From: an uncultured Bacteroidia bacterium
GTDB taxonomy: Bacteria; Bacteroidota; Bacteroidia; Bacteroidales; UBA932
NCBI GenBank assembly: GCA_902762435.1
Contig: CACWOH010000019.1
Coordinates: 1-35,356 of the forward strand
DNA: 35,356 nt
Reading direction: 5' to 3'
In this document: positions 22,223-30,559 of the stretch, piece after piece
Position numbering within the stretch: position 1 is the stretch's first letter
Layout: the number at the start of each line of letters is the position of its first letter
Notes under the pieces: model-generated
Databases searched by the model: none
What the model was told of the DNA's origin: nothing
What the model saw: the letters and a program-made list of their open reading frames with translations, nothing else
Made by a program: the position numbers and the translations under genes

Positions 22223-22897
22223 ATGGACGACTTCCGCATAGGCGGGCGGACGTGCCGGCTGTTCGGCTCCGACGCTCCGGCCTGCATCCTGGTCCAGCCG
22301 TCGGCGCGGCATGAGAATGCCACGCTGGCGGCCGAGGCCGGGAGGCTGGCGGAATTGTCCGCCGTGCCCTTCGTGCTGGCGACCGTCGAACTGGCGGACT
22401 GGACGCTGGACCTGATGCCCTGGCGGGACGGGAACATCTCCCGCGACCCGGAAGCCGGGATTCACGCCCAGGAGACGCTGGCGTACGTCCTGACGGCGCT
22501 GATGCCGGAACTCCGGGATCGTTTCGGCCCCCTGCCTGCCATATTGGGCGGCTACTCGCTGGGCGGGCTGTTCGCCCTCTGGGCGTCCACGCAGACGGAT
22601 ACCTTCCGTGCCGTGGCCGCCGCCTCGCCCTCGGTCTGGATCCGCGACTGGGTGCCCTTCGCCCGGAAGCACGTGCCGCTGGCGGAGGACGTCTACCTGA
22701 GCCTGGGCGACCGGGAGGAACACGTGCGGAACCAGGCCATCGCCCGCGTCGGGGAAAATATCCGGACGCAGTACGGGCTGCTGCAGGAGCAGCTCGGGCC
22801 GGAGCACTGCACCCTGGCTTGGGAACCCGGCAACCACTTTACCGACAACGAAGGGCGGCTCTCCCGCGCCTTCGCCTGGTGCATCCGGAAACTTTGA
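22223..22897 (+). CDS. Small alpha/beta hydrolase, esterase-like
   Basis: A 224-residue protein without a signal peptide, so apparently cytoplasmic. Nucleophile Ser112 sits in GGYSLGG, followed by LFALWAS, a pattern of the CE1/Fes-like esterase group (putative esterase D family). His208 (PGNHFTD) is the probable catalytic base, and an acidic residue in LGDREEH (near 186-190) may complete the triad. It begins 7 bases after the type B esterase and is followed 3 bases later by the phosphatase gene. Possible roles are hydrolysis of small acyl sugars or siderophore-like esters; the substrate is unknown. Confidence 0.8.
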   Translation: MDDFRIGGRTCRLFGSDAPACILVQPSARHENATLAAEAGRLAELSAVPFVLATVELADWTLDLMPWRDGNISRDPEAGIHAQETLAYVLTALMPELRDRFGPLPAILGGYSLGGLFALWASTQTDTFRAVAAASPSVWIRDWVPFARKHVPLAEDVYLSLGDREEHVRNQAIARVGENIRTQYGLLQEQLGPEHCTLAWEPGNHFTDNEGRLSRAFAWCIRKL

Positions 22898-22900
22898 TCC

Positions 22901-23356
22901 ATGAGAAGTCTGATGAGAATCCTTTTCGTCTGCCACGGCAACATTTGCCGCAGCCCGATGGCAGAGTACATCCTCAAGGCGATGGTGAAAGCCCGGGGGC
23001 TGGAGGGCCTGTACCGGATTGAATCCGCAGCTGTGTCCGAGGAGGAGATCGGGAACCCGATGTATCCCCCGGCCCGGCGCTGCCTGACCCAGCACGGCGT
23101 GCCGTTCGACGGCACCCGGCATGCGCGGCAGGTCACCCGGGCCGACTACGACCGCTTCGACCGGATCATCTGCATGGATGCATCCAACCTGCGCTGGATC
23201 CGGCGCATCATCCCCGAGGACCCGGAGGGGAAGATCCACCTGATGATGTCCTACGCGGGTTCAAGCCGTGACGTCGCCGACCCGTGGTACACCGGCGACT
23301 TCGAACGGACCTTCCAGGACCTCCTGACAGCCTGCGAGGCGATGCTCTCGCTTTGA
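22901..23356 (+). CDS. Low-molecular-weight protein tyrosine phosphatase
   Basis: A 151-residue cytoplasmic enzyme. The P-loop VCHGNICRSP (CX5R, Cys11 and Arg17) is near the N-terminus, and the general acid is the Asp in DPWYTGDF near residue 127. The reaction is hydrolysis of phosphotyrosine. Length is typical. A second possible start (ATG at 22913) would remove only four residues. It is the last gene of the plus-strand run beginning at 17537; in many bacteria this enzyme is encoded alone, so sharing a transcript with glycan-degradation genes may be incidental. Confidence 0.93.
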   Translation: MRSLMRILFVCHGNICRSPMAEYILKAMVKARGLEGLYRIESAAVSEEEIGNPMYPPARRCLTQHGVPFDGTRHARQVTRADYDRFDRIICMDASNLRWIRRIIPEDPEGKIHLMMSYAGSSRDVADPWYTGDFERTFQDLLTACEAMLSL

Positions 23357-23388
23357 TTCAGTTCCTGGTCCCTATTTTTGATAATTTA

Positions 23389-23419
23389 TTTGGAAATTCC
23401 GTTTTCCGTTGTATCTTTG
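23389..23419 (+). promoter_or_regulatory. Promoter of the SPFH gene
   Basis: TTTG (23389-23392), a 19-base spacer and TATCTTTG (23412-23419) match the Bacteroidota consensus exactly. A direct repeat TGATAT follows at 23420 and 23431 in the leader and might be a regulator site. The ATG is 45 bases downstream of the -7 box. Confidence 0.75.
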
Positions 23420-23464
23420 TGATATCAAAATGATATTATTTTACAAAACAAAACCCATAAAGTC

Positions 23465-24400
23465 ATGGAAAACAAGGAATTCTCTTACAAAGGCCTGGTC
23501 CTGAACGGCTTCCTCGCACTGCTGATCGACATCGCACTGTTCGCCGCGGCCATCTTCCTCTTCGTCAAATCGGAAGGCAACCCCGCCTTCGGCCTTCCCG
23601 GCGGCATCACGATGCTCCTCGCCATCTTCTGCACGGGCGGCTTCGTCAAGCAGGAGCCGAACGAAGCGTCCGCGCTCGTGTTCTTCGGCAAGTACAAGGG
23701 TACCTTCACGCGCACGGGATTCTATTGGTTGAACCCGCTGCTGAGCAAGAAGAAGGTCAGCCTGCGCGCCCGCAACCTCAACCCCGAGCCCATCAAGGTC
23801 AACGACAAGGTCGGCAACCCCGTCTTGATCGGCATGGTGCTGGTCTGGAAGCTCGAGGACACCTACAAGGCCCTCTTCGAGATTGACAGCCAGTCCATTG
23901 CGCCGACCGTCAAGACCACCGGCAGCAGCACCTCTCGCTACCTGTCCCTGGCCTTCGAGAACTTCGTGCGCGTACAGAGCGACGCCGCCCTCCGCCAGGT
24001 GGCGGGCTGCTACGCCTATGACAATCCGGACACGCCGGACGAACTCACGCTCCGCAGCAACGCCGACGAGATCAACGAGAAACTGGTCGCCACGCTGAAC
24101 GAGCGCCTGGCGATGGCCGGACTCCACGTGACCGAGGCCCGCATCAACTACCTCGCCTACGCCCCCGAAATCGCCGCCGTGATGCTGCGCCGCCAGCAGG
24201 CTGACGCCATCATCGCCGCCCGCGAGAAGATCGTCGACGGCGCCGTGAGCATGGTCAAGATGGCCCTTGACAAACTCAAGGCCGAGGGTGTGGTGGATCT
24301 GGACGAGGAGCGCAAGGCCGCGATGGTCAGCAACCTCCTGGTCGTCCTCTGCGGCGACGAACCGGCCCAGCCGGTGGTGAATTCCGGAAGCCTCTATTAG
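23465..24400 (+). CDS. SPFH/band 7 domain membrane protein
   Basis: A 311-residue protein. Two hydrophobic segments (about residues 13-33 and 46-60) anchor it in the inner membrane. The SPFH domain follows ([68 protein letters not shown]), then a helical region ([35 protein letters not shown]) typical of stomatin-like proteins that oligomerise at membranes and organise proteases or microdomains. The Arc-like 55-residue gene starts two bases after its stop, a pairing I recall in other Bacteroidota. The molecular function is not established. Confidence 0.9.
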   Translation: MENKEFSYKGLVLNGFLALLIDIALFAAAIFLFVKSEGNPAFGLPGGITMLLAIFCTGGFVKQEPNEASALVFFGKYKGTFTRTGFYWLNPLLSKKKVSLRARNLNPEPIKVNDKVGNPVLIGMVLVWKLEDTYKALFEIDSQSIAPTVKTTGSSTSRYLSLAFENFVRVQSDAALRQVAGCYAYDNPDTPDELTLRSNADEINEKLVATLNERLAMAGLHVTEARINYLAYAPEIAAVMLRRQQADAIIAAREKIVDGAVSMVKMALDKLKAEGVVDLDEERKAAMVSNLLVVLCGDEPAQPVVNSGSLY

Positions 24401-24401
24401 T

Positions 24402-24569
24402 ATGGCCAAGGAGAAGGATGCAGTGAAGAGCTTCGTCCTGCGGGTCGATCCCGAGACGATGGAAGCTTTGGAACGTTGGGCTGCGGACGAGTTCCGCAGC
24501 ACCAACGGCCAGCTGCAGTGGATCATCAGCGAAGCCCTCCGCAAAAGCGGCCGCCTGAAAAAGAAATGA
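24402..24569 (+). CDS. Arc-like ribbon-helix-helix protein, 55 residues
   Basis: A short gene translating as MAKEKDAVKSFVLRVDPETM, then EALERWAADEFRSTNGQLQW and a final 15 residues ending in KKK. The layout of one beta strand (SFVLRVDPE) followed by two helices (METLERW-like, then STNGQLQWIISEAL) is that of an Arc/MetJ-type ribbon-helix-helix DNA-binding protein, which acts as a dimer. It starts immediately after the SPFH stop and is surely co-transcribed with it. It may regulate this operon, for example through the TGATAT repeats near 23420, but this is inference. Confidence 0.85.
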   Translation: MAKEKDAVKSFVLRVDPETMEALERWAADEFRSTNGQLQWIISEALRKSGRLKKK

Positions 24570-24627
24570 CGGTCCGGACGCGCTTTGGAACGAAAGTTGA
24601 AGCAAAAAAAGTAAAATATCTGACGAT

Positions 24628-25107
24628 ATGAAAAAATTCTTCCTTCTGGCGGCCATCGCCGTCCTCCCCTTCCTTTTCGCCTCCTGCGAGAAAAACGGCG
24701 TTCCCCATACCGGTGACGAAACCGGCACCCTGTACGGCGTCTGGTACCTGAAAACCAAGACCGAAGCGACCGGCAGCGACACCAAGACGGTCGATTACTC
24801 CGGCTGCCACTTCTACCTGGCCCTGTCCGAATTCCCCTTCCCGCACGCCATCGGCAAGAAAGGCAGCTTCACCGACCTCGACCTCAAGGACGTCGACGTG
24901 GACGCCGTCATGTTCTCCTACAACGAGAACCTCAAGAAGATCAGCTTCAACAAGCAGATCTGGCTGTCGGACGACCTCCTCAAGTACAACATGCTCCTGA
25001 GCGGCACCTTCGACATCGTGGAACTAAGCGACAAGGTCCTCGCCCTGCAGCAGGAGAACGGCTTGCTCGGGGTCACGACGACCTACACCTACGAGCGGAT
25101 GAAGTAG
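24628..25107 (+). CDS. Unknown lipoprotein, lipocalin-like
   Basis: A 159-residue lipoprotein (lipobox LFASC, Cys20). The mature domain begins TLYGVWYLKTKTE, resembling the GTW-like opening of lipocalin-like beta-barrel domains common in Bacteroidota, and continues with alternating strands (FYLALSEF, AVMFSYNENLKKISF) to a C-terminal TTTYTYERM. The ligand and function are unknown. It follows the Arc-like gene by 58 bases and may be part of that transcript. A hairpin lies between it and the clpX-like gene. Confidence 0.8.
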   Translation: MKKFFLLAAIAVLPFLFASCEKNGVPHTGDETGTLYGVWYLKTKTEATGSDTKTVDYSGCHFYLALSEFPFPHAIGKKGSFTDLDLKDVDVDAVMFSYNENLKKISFNKQIWLSDDLLKYNMLLSGTFDIVELSDKVLALQQENGLLGVTTTYTYERMK

Positions 25108-25137
25108 GCGCCGCTTCCCGGACATATTCCTTTTTCG

Positions 25138-25169
25138 TTTTTCCCGGTTGAAAGATTCGCCGGGAAAAA
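25138..25169. repeat. Perfect 10-bp inverted repeat upstream of the clpX-like gene
   Basis: TTTTTCCCGG (25138-25147) and CCGGGAAAAA (25160-25169) are separated by 12 bases. The T-run precedes and the A-run follows the GC part, and no T-run comes after the second arm, so it is not a standard plus-strand terminator. It ends 3 bases before the -7 box and covers the expected -33 position, so it could be an operator. Confidence 0.5.
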
Positions 25170-25172
25170 TCG

Positions 25173-25180
25173 TATATTTG
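25173..25180 (+). promoter_or_regulatory. -7 box of the clpX-clpP operon, almost touching the start codon
   Basis: TATATTTG matches the consensus exactly and ends 3 bases before the ATG at 25184. If the transcript starts the usual few bases downstream, it would begin at or near the A of the ATG, giving a leaderless mRNA. A TTG at 25148-25150 is 22 bases upstream. Confidence 0.55.
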
Positions 25181-25183
25181 AGC

Positions 25184-26260
25184 ATGAAAGCATTCCAATT
25201 GAAGCGGCCCGACCAGATCAAGGCGCATCTGGACAAGTACGTCATCGGGCAGGACGAGGCGAAAAAGACGCTTTCCGTCGCAGTCTATAACCATTACAAG
25301 CGCATCCTCCACAGGGGCGACCCGGAGCGAAAGGCGAACATCGACAAGAGCAACATCCTCCTGCTGGGGCCCACCGGCTGCGGCAAGACGCTCCTCGTGA
25401 AGACCATCGCGAATATGCTGGGCGTCCCCTGTTACATCGGCAGCGCCACCTCGCTGACCGCCTCCGGCTACGTCGGGGACGACATCGAGAGCCTGCTCTC
25501 CGGCCTCCTGATGAACTGCGGCTACGACGTCGAAAGGGCGCAGGCCGGCATCGTGTTCATCGACGAGATCGACAAGATCGCCAAGAAGGACGCCGGCGTG
25601 TCCATCACCCGTGACGTCTCCGGCGAATGCGTCCAGCAGGGCCTCCTGAAAATGATCGAAGGACACCGGATGGGCGTCCAGCCCGCCGGCGGCCGCAAGC
25701 ACCCCGAGCAGCCGCTCATCTACGTGGACACGACGGACATCCTGTTCATCTGCGCCGGCGCCTTCGTCGGACTGGACGGCATCATCGCCCGCAGGACCGG
25801 GCGCGACCAGAGCCGCATCGGTTTCGGCAGCGGCGCCCCCGCGGACGGCCCGGCGAACATCTTCGCGGACGTGACGCCCCAGGACCTCCGCGACTTCGGC
25901 CTTATCCCCGAGTTCGTCGGACGCCTGCCGGTGGTCTCCTACGTGGACCCGCTGGACAAGGACGCGCTGAAGCGCATCCTCACCGAGCCCAAGGATTCCC
26001 TGGTGAGCCAGTACACGGAACTCCTGCGCGAGGACGGCGTCAAGCTGACCTTCGCTCCCGACGCCCTGGAGACGGCGGCCACGCTGGCTTCCGAGACGGG
26101 CACGGGCGCCCGCGGCCTGCGCAGCATCCTGGAAAAGGCGATGCGTGACGTGATGTTCTCGGCGCCCAAGTCCGCGGCAAAGAGCGGCCCGCTGGAGATC
26201 GTCGTCACGCGCGAGATGATCCTGGGCACCGCAAAACCCGTACTCCGACTGAGTGTATAG
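25184..26260 (+). CDS. clpX: ClpX-type unfoldase lacking the N-terminal zinc-binding domain
   Basis: 358 residues from the ATG at 25184. An upstream TTG would add 12 residues across the promoter. It is an AAA+ ATPase that unfolds proteins and feeds them to ClpP. Motifs: Walker A GPTGCGKT (62-69), pore loop GYVG (95-98), Walker B IVFIDEID (123-130), GGRKHP (169-174), ClpP-binding IGF loop (212-214), GLIPEFVGRLP (239-249) and sensor 2 GARGLR. Ordinary ClpX has about 60 extra N-terminal residues with four zinc-binding cysteines that bind substrates and adaptors; here the protein begins directly at the AAA+ domain. It is 19 bases upstream of clpP, the reverse of the usual clpP-clpX order. Probably a specialised second ClpXP set. 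Confidence 0.92.
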   Translation: MKAFQLKRPDQIKAHLDKYVIGQDEAKKTLSVAVYNHYKRILHRGDPERKANIDKSNILLLGPTGCGKTLLVKTIANMLGVPCYIGSATSLTASGYVGDDIESLLSGLLMNCGYDVERAQAGIVFIDEIDKIAKKDAGVSITRDVSGECVQQGLLKMIEGHRMGVQPAGGRKHPEQPLIYVDTTDILFICAGAFVGLDGIIARRTGRDQSRIGFGSGAPADGPANIFADVTPQDLRDFGLIPEFVGRLPVVSYVDPLDKDALKRILTEPKDSLVSQYTELLREDGVKLTFAPDALETAATLASETGTGARGLRSILEKAMRDVMFSAPKSAAKSGPLEIVVTREMILGTAKPVLRLSV

Positions 26261-26279
26261 CAAAGAAACACAATAAGAT

Positions 26280-26942
26280 ATGAACGATTTCGAGAAATTC
26301 GCCTCGCAGGACCGGGGCATCAGTTCCCTCACGCTGGGACGCTACACCGCTGCCGTGAACGGCTACATCAACCCCACCATCATCGAGGAGCGCAAGATGA
26401 ACGTGGCCTCGATGGACGTGTTCAGCCGCCTGCTGATGGACCGCATCATCTTCCTGGGCGTGCCCATCGACGACGACGTCGCCAACATCATCCAGGCGCA
26501 GCTGCTCTTCCTGGCCTCCCTGGACGCCAAGGCCGACATCTCCCTGTACCTCAACACCCCGGGCGGCGTGGTGAGCGCCGGACTGGCCATCTACGACACG
26601 ATGCAGCTCATCGCCCCGCCGGTCGGGACCATCTGCACCGGCATGGCCGCCTCGATGGGCGCCGTGCTGCTGTGCGCCGGACAGAAGGGCAAACGCTCCG
26701 CCCTCCCCCACTCCCGCGTGCTGATCCATCAGCCGTTGGGCGGCGCCAAGGGCCAGGCCTCGGACATCCTGATTGCCGCCAAGCAGATTGAGAAGACGCG
26801 CACCGAACTCTGCGAAATCCTCGCCGAGCGCACCGGCCAGCCTTACGAGAAGGTGCTCGCCGACGTGGACCGCGACTACTGGATGACCTCCGCGGAGGCG
26901 CTGGAGTACGGCATGATTGACAACATCCTGACGAAGAAATAA
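26280..26942 (+). CDS. clpP: ClpP serine protease subunit
   Basis: A 220-residue cytoplasmic peptidase subunit with the complete triad Ser125 (GMAASMGA), His150 (VLIHQP) and Asp199 (DRDYWMT). The handle region and oligomer contacts ([26 protein letters not shown]) fit normal ClpP, which forms a double heptamer capped by ClpX. The N-terminus of about 45 residues is longer than a typical mature ClpP and may be a propeptide. It follows the clpX-like gene by 19 bases and is followed 14 bases later by a GH3 gene, an unusual neighbour for a protease. Confidence 0.95.
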   Translation: MNDFEKFASQDRGISSLTLGRYTAAVNGYINPTIIEERKMNVASMDVFSRLLMDRIIFLGVPIDDDVANIIQAQLLFLASLDAKADISLYLNTPGGVVSAGLAIYDTMQLIAPPVGTICTGMAASMGAVLLCAGQKGKRSALPHSRVLIHQPLGGAKGQASDILIAAKQIEKTRTELCEILAERTGQPYEKVLADVDRDYWMTSAEALEYGMIDNILTKK

Positions 26943-26956
26943 GCCACCCGACGCCT

Positions 26957-29185
26957 ATGAAACGCTGTTCCCTCTTTCTGCTGGCCGCGCTGACGGCCGC
27001 GCTGGCCGCCTGCGGCCCGAAATGGCAGGAGTCGGAAGCCGACGGCTACCGCCTCATCACCCAGAAAGGCGGCGCCACGCTCGGCGTCACCTCCGCCCCC
27101 ATCCTGCAGGACCGGGGCTACGCCTTCAAGGACCTCAACCGCAACGGCGTCCTGGACGTCTATGAGGACTGGCGCCGGCCCGCCCGGGAACGCGCCAGCG
27201 ACCTGGCCGCGCAGCTCAGCATCGAAGAGATCGCCGGCCTGATGCTCTACAGCGGGCACCAGGCCGTCCCGGGGCCGGACATCACCGAGCGGCAGAAGAA
27301 GTTCCTCGAGGAGGACAACCTCCGGGCCGTGCTCGTGACCACGGTCGGCAGCCCGGAGATCGCGGCGCGCTGGAACAACAACGTCCAGGCGTTCGTGGAG
27401 GCCCTCGGCCACGGCATTCCGGCCAACAATTCCTCCGACCCGCGCAACGAGACCAGCGCCACGGCGGAATACAACGAGGGCTCCGGCGGGCAGATCTCCC
27501 AGTGGCCCACGCCGCTGGGCCTCGCCGCCACCTTCGATCCCGCGCTCGTGAAGCACTTCGGACAGGTCGCCTCGTCGGAATACCGCGCCCTCGGCATCGC
27601 CACCGCGCTCAGCCCGCAGATCGACCTCGCCACGGAGCCGCGCTGGAACCGTTTCACCGGCACTTTCGGAGAAGATCCCGAGCTAGACATCGCGATGGCC
27701 CGCGCCTACGTGGACGGATTCCAGACCACGGAGGGCGCCGACGGCGGCTGGGGAAAAGAGAGCGTGAACGCGATGGTCAAGCACTGGCCTTCCGGCGGCC
27801 CCGAGGAAGGCGGCCGCGACGCGCACTTCAACTACGGCAAATACGCCGTCTATCCGGGCGGCAACTTCGCCACGCACATGCGGCCCTTCACCGAAGGCGC
27901 CTTCCGCCTGGAAGACGGCACGGAGAGCGCCACGGCGGTCATGCCCTACTACACCATTTCCTACGGTGTCGATCCCTCCGGCAAGAATGCCGGGAACAGC
28001 TATAACAAATACATCATCAGCGACTTGCTCCGCGGCGAGAACGGCTTCGACGGCGTGGTGTGCACCGACTGGGGCATCACCGGCAACAACGCCGCCATCG
28101 AATCCTTCGACGGCAAATGCTGGGGCATGGAGGAGCTGACCGTCGCCCGGCGCCACTATGAGGTCATCAAGGCCGGCGCGGACCAGTTCGGCGGAAACAA
28201 CGACAAGGGCCCAGTGCTGGAGGCTTACAGGATGTGGGTGGAGGAATTCGGTGAAGAGAGCGCCCGGGCGCGTTTCGAGCAGTCCGCCGTGCGTCTGCTG
28301 ATGAATTCCTTCCGCACCGGACTCTTCGAGAATCCCTACACCGACCCGGCGTTCGCCACGGCCGTCGTGGGCAATCCCGCCTTCATGCAGGCGGGGGCCG
28401 AAGCCCAGCTGCGGTCCGTGGTGATGCTCAAGAACCACGGGAACGCCCTGCAGGGGCTCGGGAAAAAAGTCTATGTCCCCCGGCGTTTCTATCCGCAGAG
28501 TTTCGGGATGTTCGGGCTGGCGCCCGGCCCCGCCGCACACTGGGATTATCCCATTGACCGCGAGCTCGTGGAACGGCGCAGCCTGCAGTGGGTGGACGAC
28601 CCGGCGGAGGCGGATTTCGCCCTCGTGATGATCCAGGAGCCTGCCGGCGGCAGCGGCTATGACGTGAACGACCGCAAGAAAGGCGGCAACGGCTACGTGC
28701 CCATCTCGCTGCAGTACCGGCCCTACAAGGCCGATTTCGCCCGGGCCGTCTCCATCGCCGGCGGCGATCCCAAGGAGTCCTTCACCAACCGCTCCTACAA
28801 GGGGAAGCACGTCACCACGGCCAACGAGGCCGACCTTGACCTGGTCATCGATACCAAGAAAAAGATGGGGAACAAACCCGTCGTCGTGTGCGTGGCCGCG
28901 ACGCGTCCGCTCGTACCGGAGTTCGAACCCTGGGCCGATGTCATCCTGCTGTCCTTCGGCGTCCAGAACACGGCGCTGCTCAGCCTGGTCAGCGGCCAGA
29001 CGGAACCTTCCGCCCTGCTGCCGATGCAGCTGCCCGCCGACATGCGTACCGTCGAAGAGCAGGCCGAAGACGTGCCCCGCGACATGCGCCCCTACGTAGA
29101 TGCCGACGGGAACACCTACGACTTCGCCTTCGGCCTGAACTGGAGCGGCGTGATCGACGACGAGCGTGTAACCCGTTTCAAATAG
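26957..29185 (+). CDS. GH3 family glycoside hydrolase, lipoprotein
   Basis: A 742-residue lipoprotein (LAAC, Cys19). After the anchor comes a calcium-loop-like DLNRNGVLDVYEDW (59-72), seen in a GH3 subgroup. The GH3 catalytic barrel follows with KHWPSGGPEEGGRDAH (275-290) and nucleophile Asp371 in VVCTDWG, then the second alpha/beta domain (RSVVMLKNHGNALQGL). It probably hydrolyses beta-glucosides or beta-xylosides released from hemicellulose, outside the cytoplasm. It differs strongly from the other GH3 here (30560). It follows clpP by 14 bases and may be on the same transcript, and it precedes an esterase lipoprotein by 13 bases. Confidence 0.92.
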   Translation: MKRCSLFLLAALTAALAACGPKWQESEADGYRLITQKGGATLGVTSAPILQDRGYAFKDLNRNGVLDVYEDWRRPARERASDLAAQLSIEEIAGLMLYSGHQAVPGPDITERQKKFLEEDNLRAVLVTTVGSPEIAARWNNNVQAFVEALGHGIPANNSSDPRNETSATAEYNEGSGGQISQWPTPLGLAATFDPALVKHFGQVASSEYRALGIATALSPQIDLATEPRWNRFTGTFGEDPELDIAMARAYVDGFQTTEGADGGWGKESVNAMVKHWPSGGPEEGGRDAHFNYGKYAVYPGGNFATHMRPFTEGAFRLEDGTESATAVMPYYTISYGVDPSGKNAGNSYNKYIISDLLRGENGFDGVVCTDWGITGNNAAIESFDGKCWGMEELTVARRHYEVIKAGADQFGGNNDKGPVLEAYRMWVEEFGEESARARFEQSAVRLLMNSFRTGLFENPYTDPAFATAVVGNPAFMQAGAEAQLRSVVMLKNHGNALQGLGKKVYVPRRFYPQSFGMFGLAPGPAAHWDYPIDRELVERRSLQWVDDPAEADFALVMIQEPAGGSGYDVNDRKKGGNGYVPISLQYRPYKADFARAVSIAGGDPKESFTNRSYKGKHVTTANEADLDLVIDTKKKMGNKPVVVCVAATRPLVPEFEPWADVILLSFGVQNTALLSLVSGQTEPSALLPMQLPADMRTVEEQAEDVPRDMRPYVDADGNTYDFAFGLNWSGVIDDERVTRFK

Positions 29186-29198
29186 AATCCCGGCAAGC

Positions 29199-30476
29199 AT
29201 GAAAAAGAGTATCCTGCTGATTGCCGTCGCCCTGACGGCCCTCGCCTGCGGCCGGCCGCAGGCCATCGTGGAACGCACCGACGTCTTCACCCATGTCGGA
29301 GATGTCAGTCTCGAAGTGGATGCCATCGAGATCACCGTGAGCAATCCGGCCTCCCTGCGCGGACTGAGCTCCGCAGACTTCTACCTCACTGGCAACGCCC
29401 CGGGCGGCTTCATCGACGTGAAGACCGGAGAGGCCCCCGCCGAGTATGCCGAAGACGGCATCGTGGCTTTTCGGGGCCTGGACGGCAAGCGCATCCGCAT
29501 CCAGGGAGAGCCCTTCAACTACGACGGGCTCCGGGAAGGCTGGACGAAACGCATCCCCTGGGAGCTGCACTGCAGCGCCGACTCCGCCCTCAACGTCACG
29601 GCCGCCACGGCCACGGAGCGGCACATCGCCGTACTGGACGACTGCATTACCGGCAGTTTCAGCTATGCCGGGCTCACCCGCGAGTATATGCTGCACCTGC
29701 CGAAGGACGCCGACGGGAAGCCCATCCCGAACGTGCCGCTGATGGTCTGGCAGATTGGCGGCGGCGAATACGACAAGGACCTGATGACCGTCGCCACGGC
29801 CAACCGCTGCCTGGTTTCGCTGGCCACCGAGGGCGTCCCCTGCGCCGCGCTGGTGTTCGCCATCGCCAACCCCAACTACTCCTACAGCGCTTCGCTCGAT
29901 CCGGAGAAAATCAAGCTCGTGGACCGGAACAACGCCCTCCAGATGGCCTTCATCGACACGCTGATCGAAGAGGGAAAGGTGGACGGTTCGCGCCTCTTCT
30001 GCGCCGGCGCCTCCAGCGGCGGCGGCTGCACGATGCGCTTCATGATGCAGTTCCCGGAGCGCTTCAAGGCGGCAATCCCCTGCTGTCCGATGGATCCCAT
30101 CGTACCCATCCACCGGGTTACGGAGAAGTACCCCGGCCAGTTCGTGAAAGACCTCGTCAAGGCTTTCCAGGGCCAGGTGTACAAGTGGAACGGAACGGAT
30201 ATGGTGCTCGCCCCCATCGACACCAAGGCCTTCACGGACCTGCCGATGCATTTCGTGCACGCCTCCTCCGACCAGACCTGCAAGATCGCCAGTTCCTACT
30301 CCTACATCGAGGCCCGCAAGCAGCTGGGCGCCACGCAAGACCGCCTGCGCATCTATTCCGACGAAGATATGGCGGCTTACGGCCTGCCGGTCATGCTCGC
30401 CCACTTCTCCTGGGTGCCGCTGCTGGACGACTACTCCGAAGGCAGCGTCATGCGCTGGATGACGGATCAGTTCTGA
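29199..30476 (+). CDS. Secreted alpha/beta hydrolase (esterase), lipoprotein
   Basis: A 425-residue lipoprotein (TALAC, Cys17). Residues of about 25-145 form a beta-rich N-terminal domain and the rest a hydrolase of the esterase/PHB-depolymerase type with nucleophile Ser272 in CAGASSGGG. An Asp in HASSDQT (about residue 354) and a His in LAHFSW (about residue 406) probably complete the triad. The oxyanion region reads VWQIGGGEYD. Together with the GH3 gene just upstream it suggests removal of ester groups from an oligosaccharide before or after glycosidase action. The gene ends shortly before the bidirectional terminator at 30495. Confidence 0.85.
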   Translation: MKKSILLIAVALTALACGRPQAIVERTDVFTHVGDVSLEVDAIEITVSNPASLRGLSSADFYLTGNAPGGFIDVKTGEAPAEYAEDGIVAFRGLDGKRIRIQGEPFNYDGLREGWTKRIPWELHCSADSALNVTAATATERHIAVLDDCITGSFSYAGLTREYMLHLPKDADGKPIPNVPLMVWQIGGGEYDKDLMTVATANRCLVSLATEGVPCAALVFAIANPNYSYSASLDPEKIKLVDRNNALQMAFIDTLIEEGKVDGSRLFCAGASSGGGCTMRFMMQFPERFKAAIPCCPMDPIVPIHRVTEKYPGQFVKDLVKAFQGQVYKWNGTDMVLAPIDTKAFTDLPMHFVHASSDQTCKIASSYSYIEARKQLGATQDRLRIYSDEDMAAYGLPVMLAHFSWVPLLDDYSEGSVMRWMTDQF

Positions 30477-30494
30477 TCCTTGAATATCAAGGAA

Positions 30495-30538
30495 TTACAA
30501 AATGACTCCGGGTGTTTCTTCCCGGAGTCATTTTGTAA
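30495..30538. terminator. Bidirectional terminator with perfect 18-bp arms
   Basis: The arms 30495-30512 and 30521-30538 are perfect inverted repeats with an 8-base loop (GC core ACTCCGGG/CCCGGAGT, flanked by AAAA and TTTT). It lies between convergent genes ending at 30476 and 30560 and gives a T-run on both strands, so it should terminate both transcripts. Confidence 0.9.
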
Positions 30539-30559
30539 ATAGCTGATGATCAGCAACGT

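Noticed and set aside
20629-22437. Minus-strand ORF of 602 codons, with similar antisense frames at 27683-29344 and 25073-26332
   Set aside because: All oppose well-supported plus-strand genes and lack promoters or family motifs.
25138-25169. Inverted repeat as a rho-independent terminator of the lipoprotein gene
   Set aside because: No T-run follows the second arm on the plus strand; the sequence continues with the promoter of the clpX-like gene.
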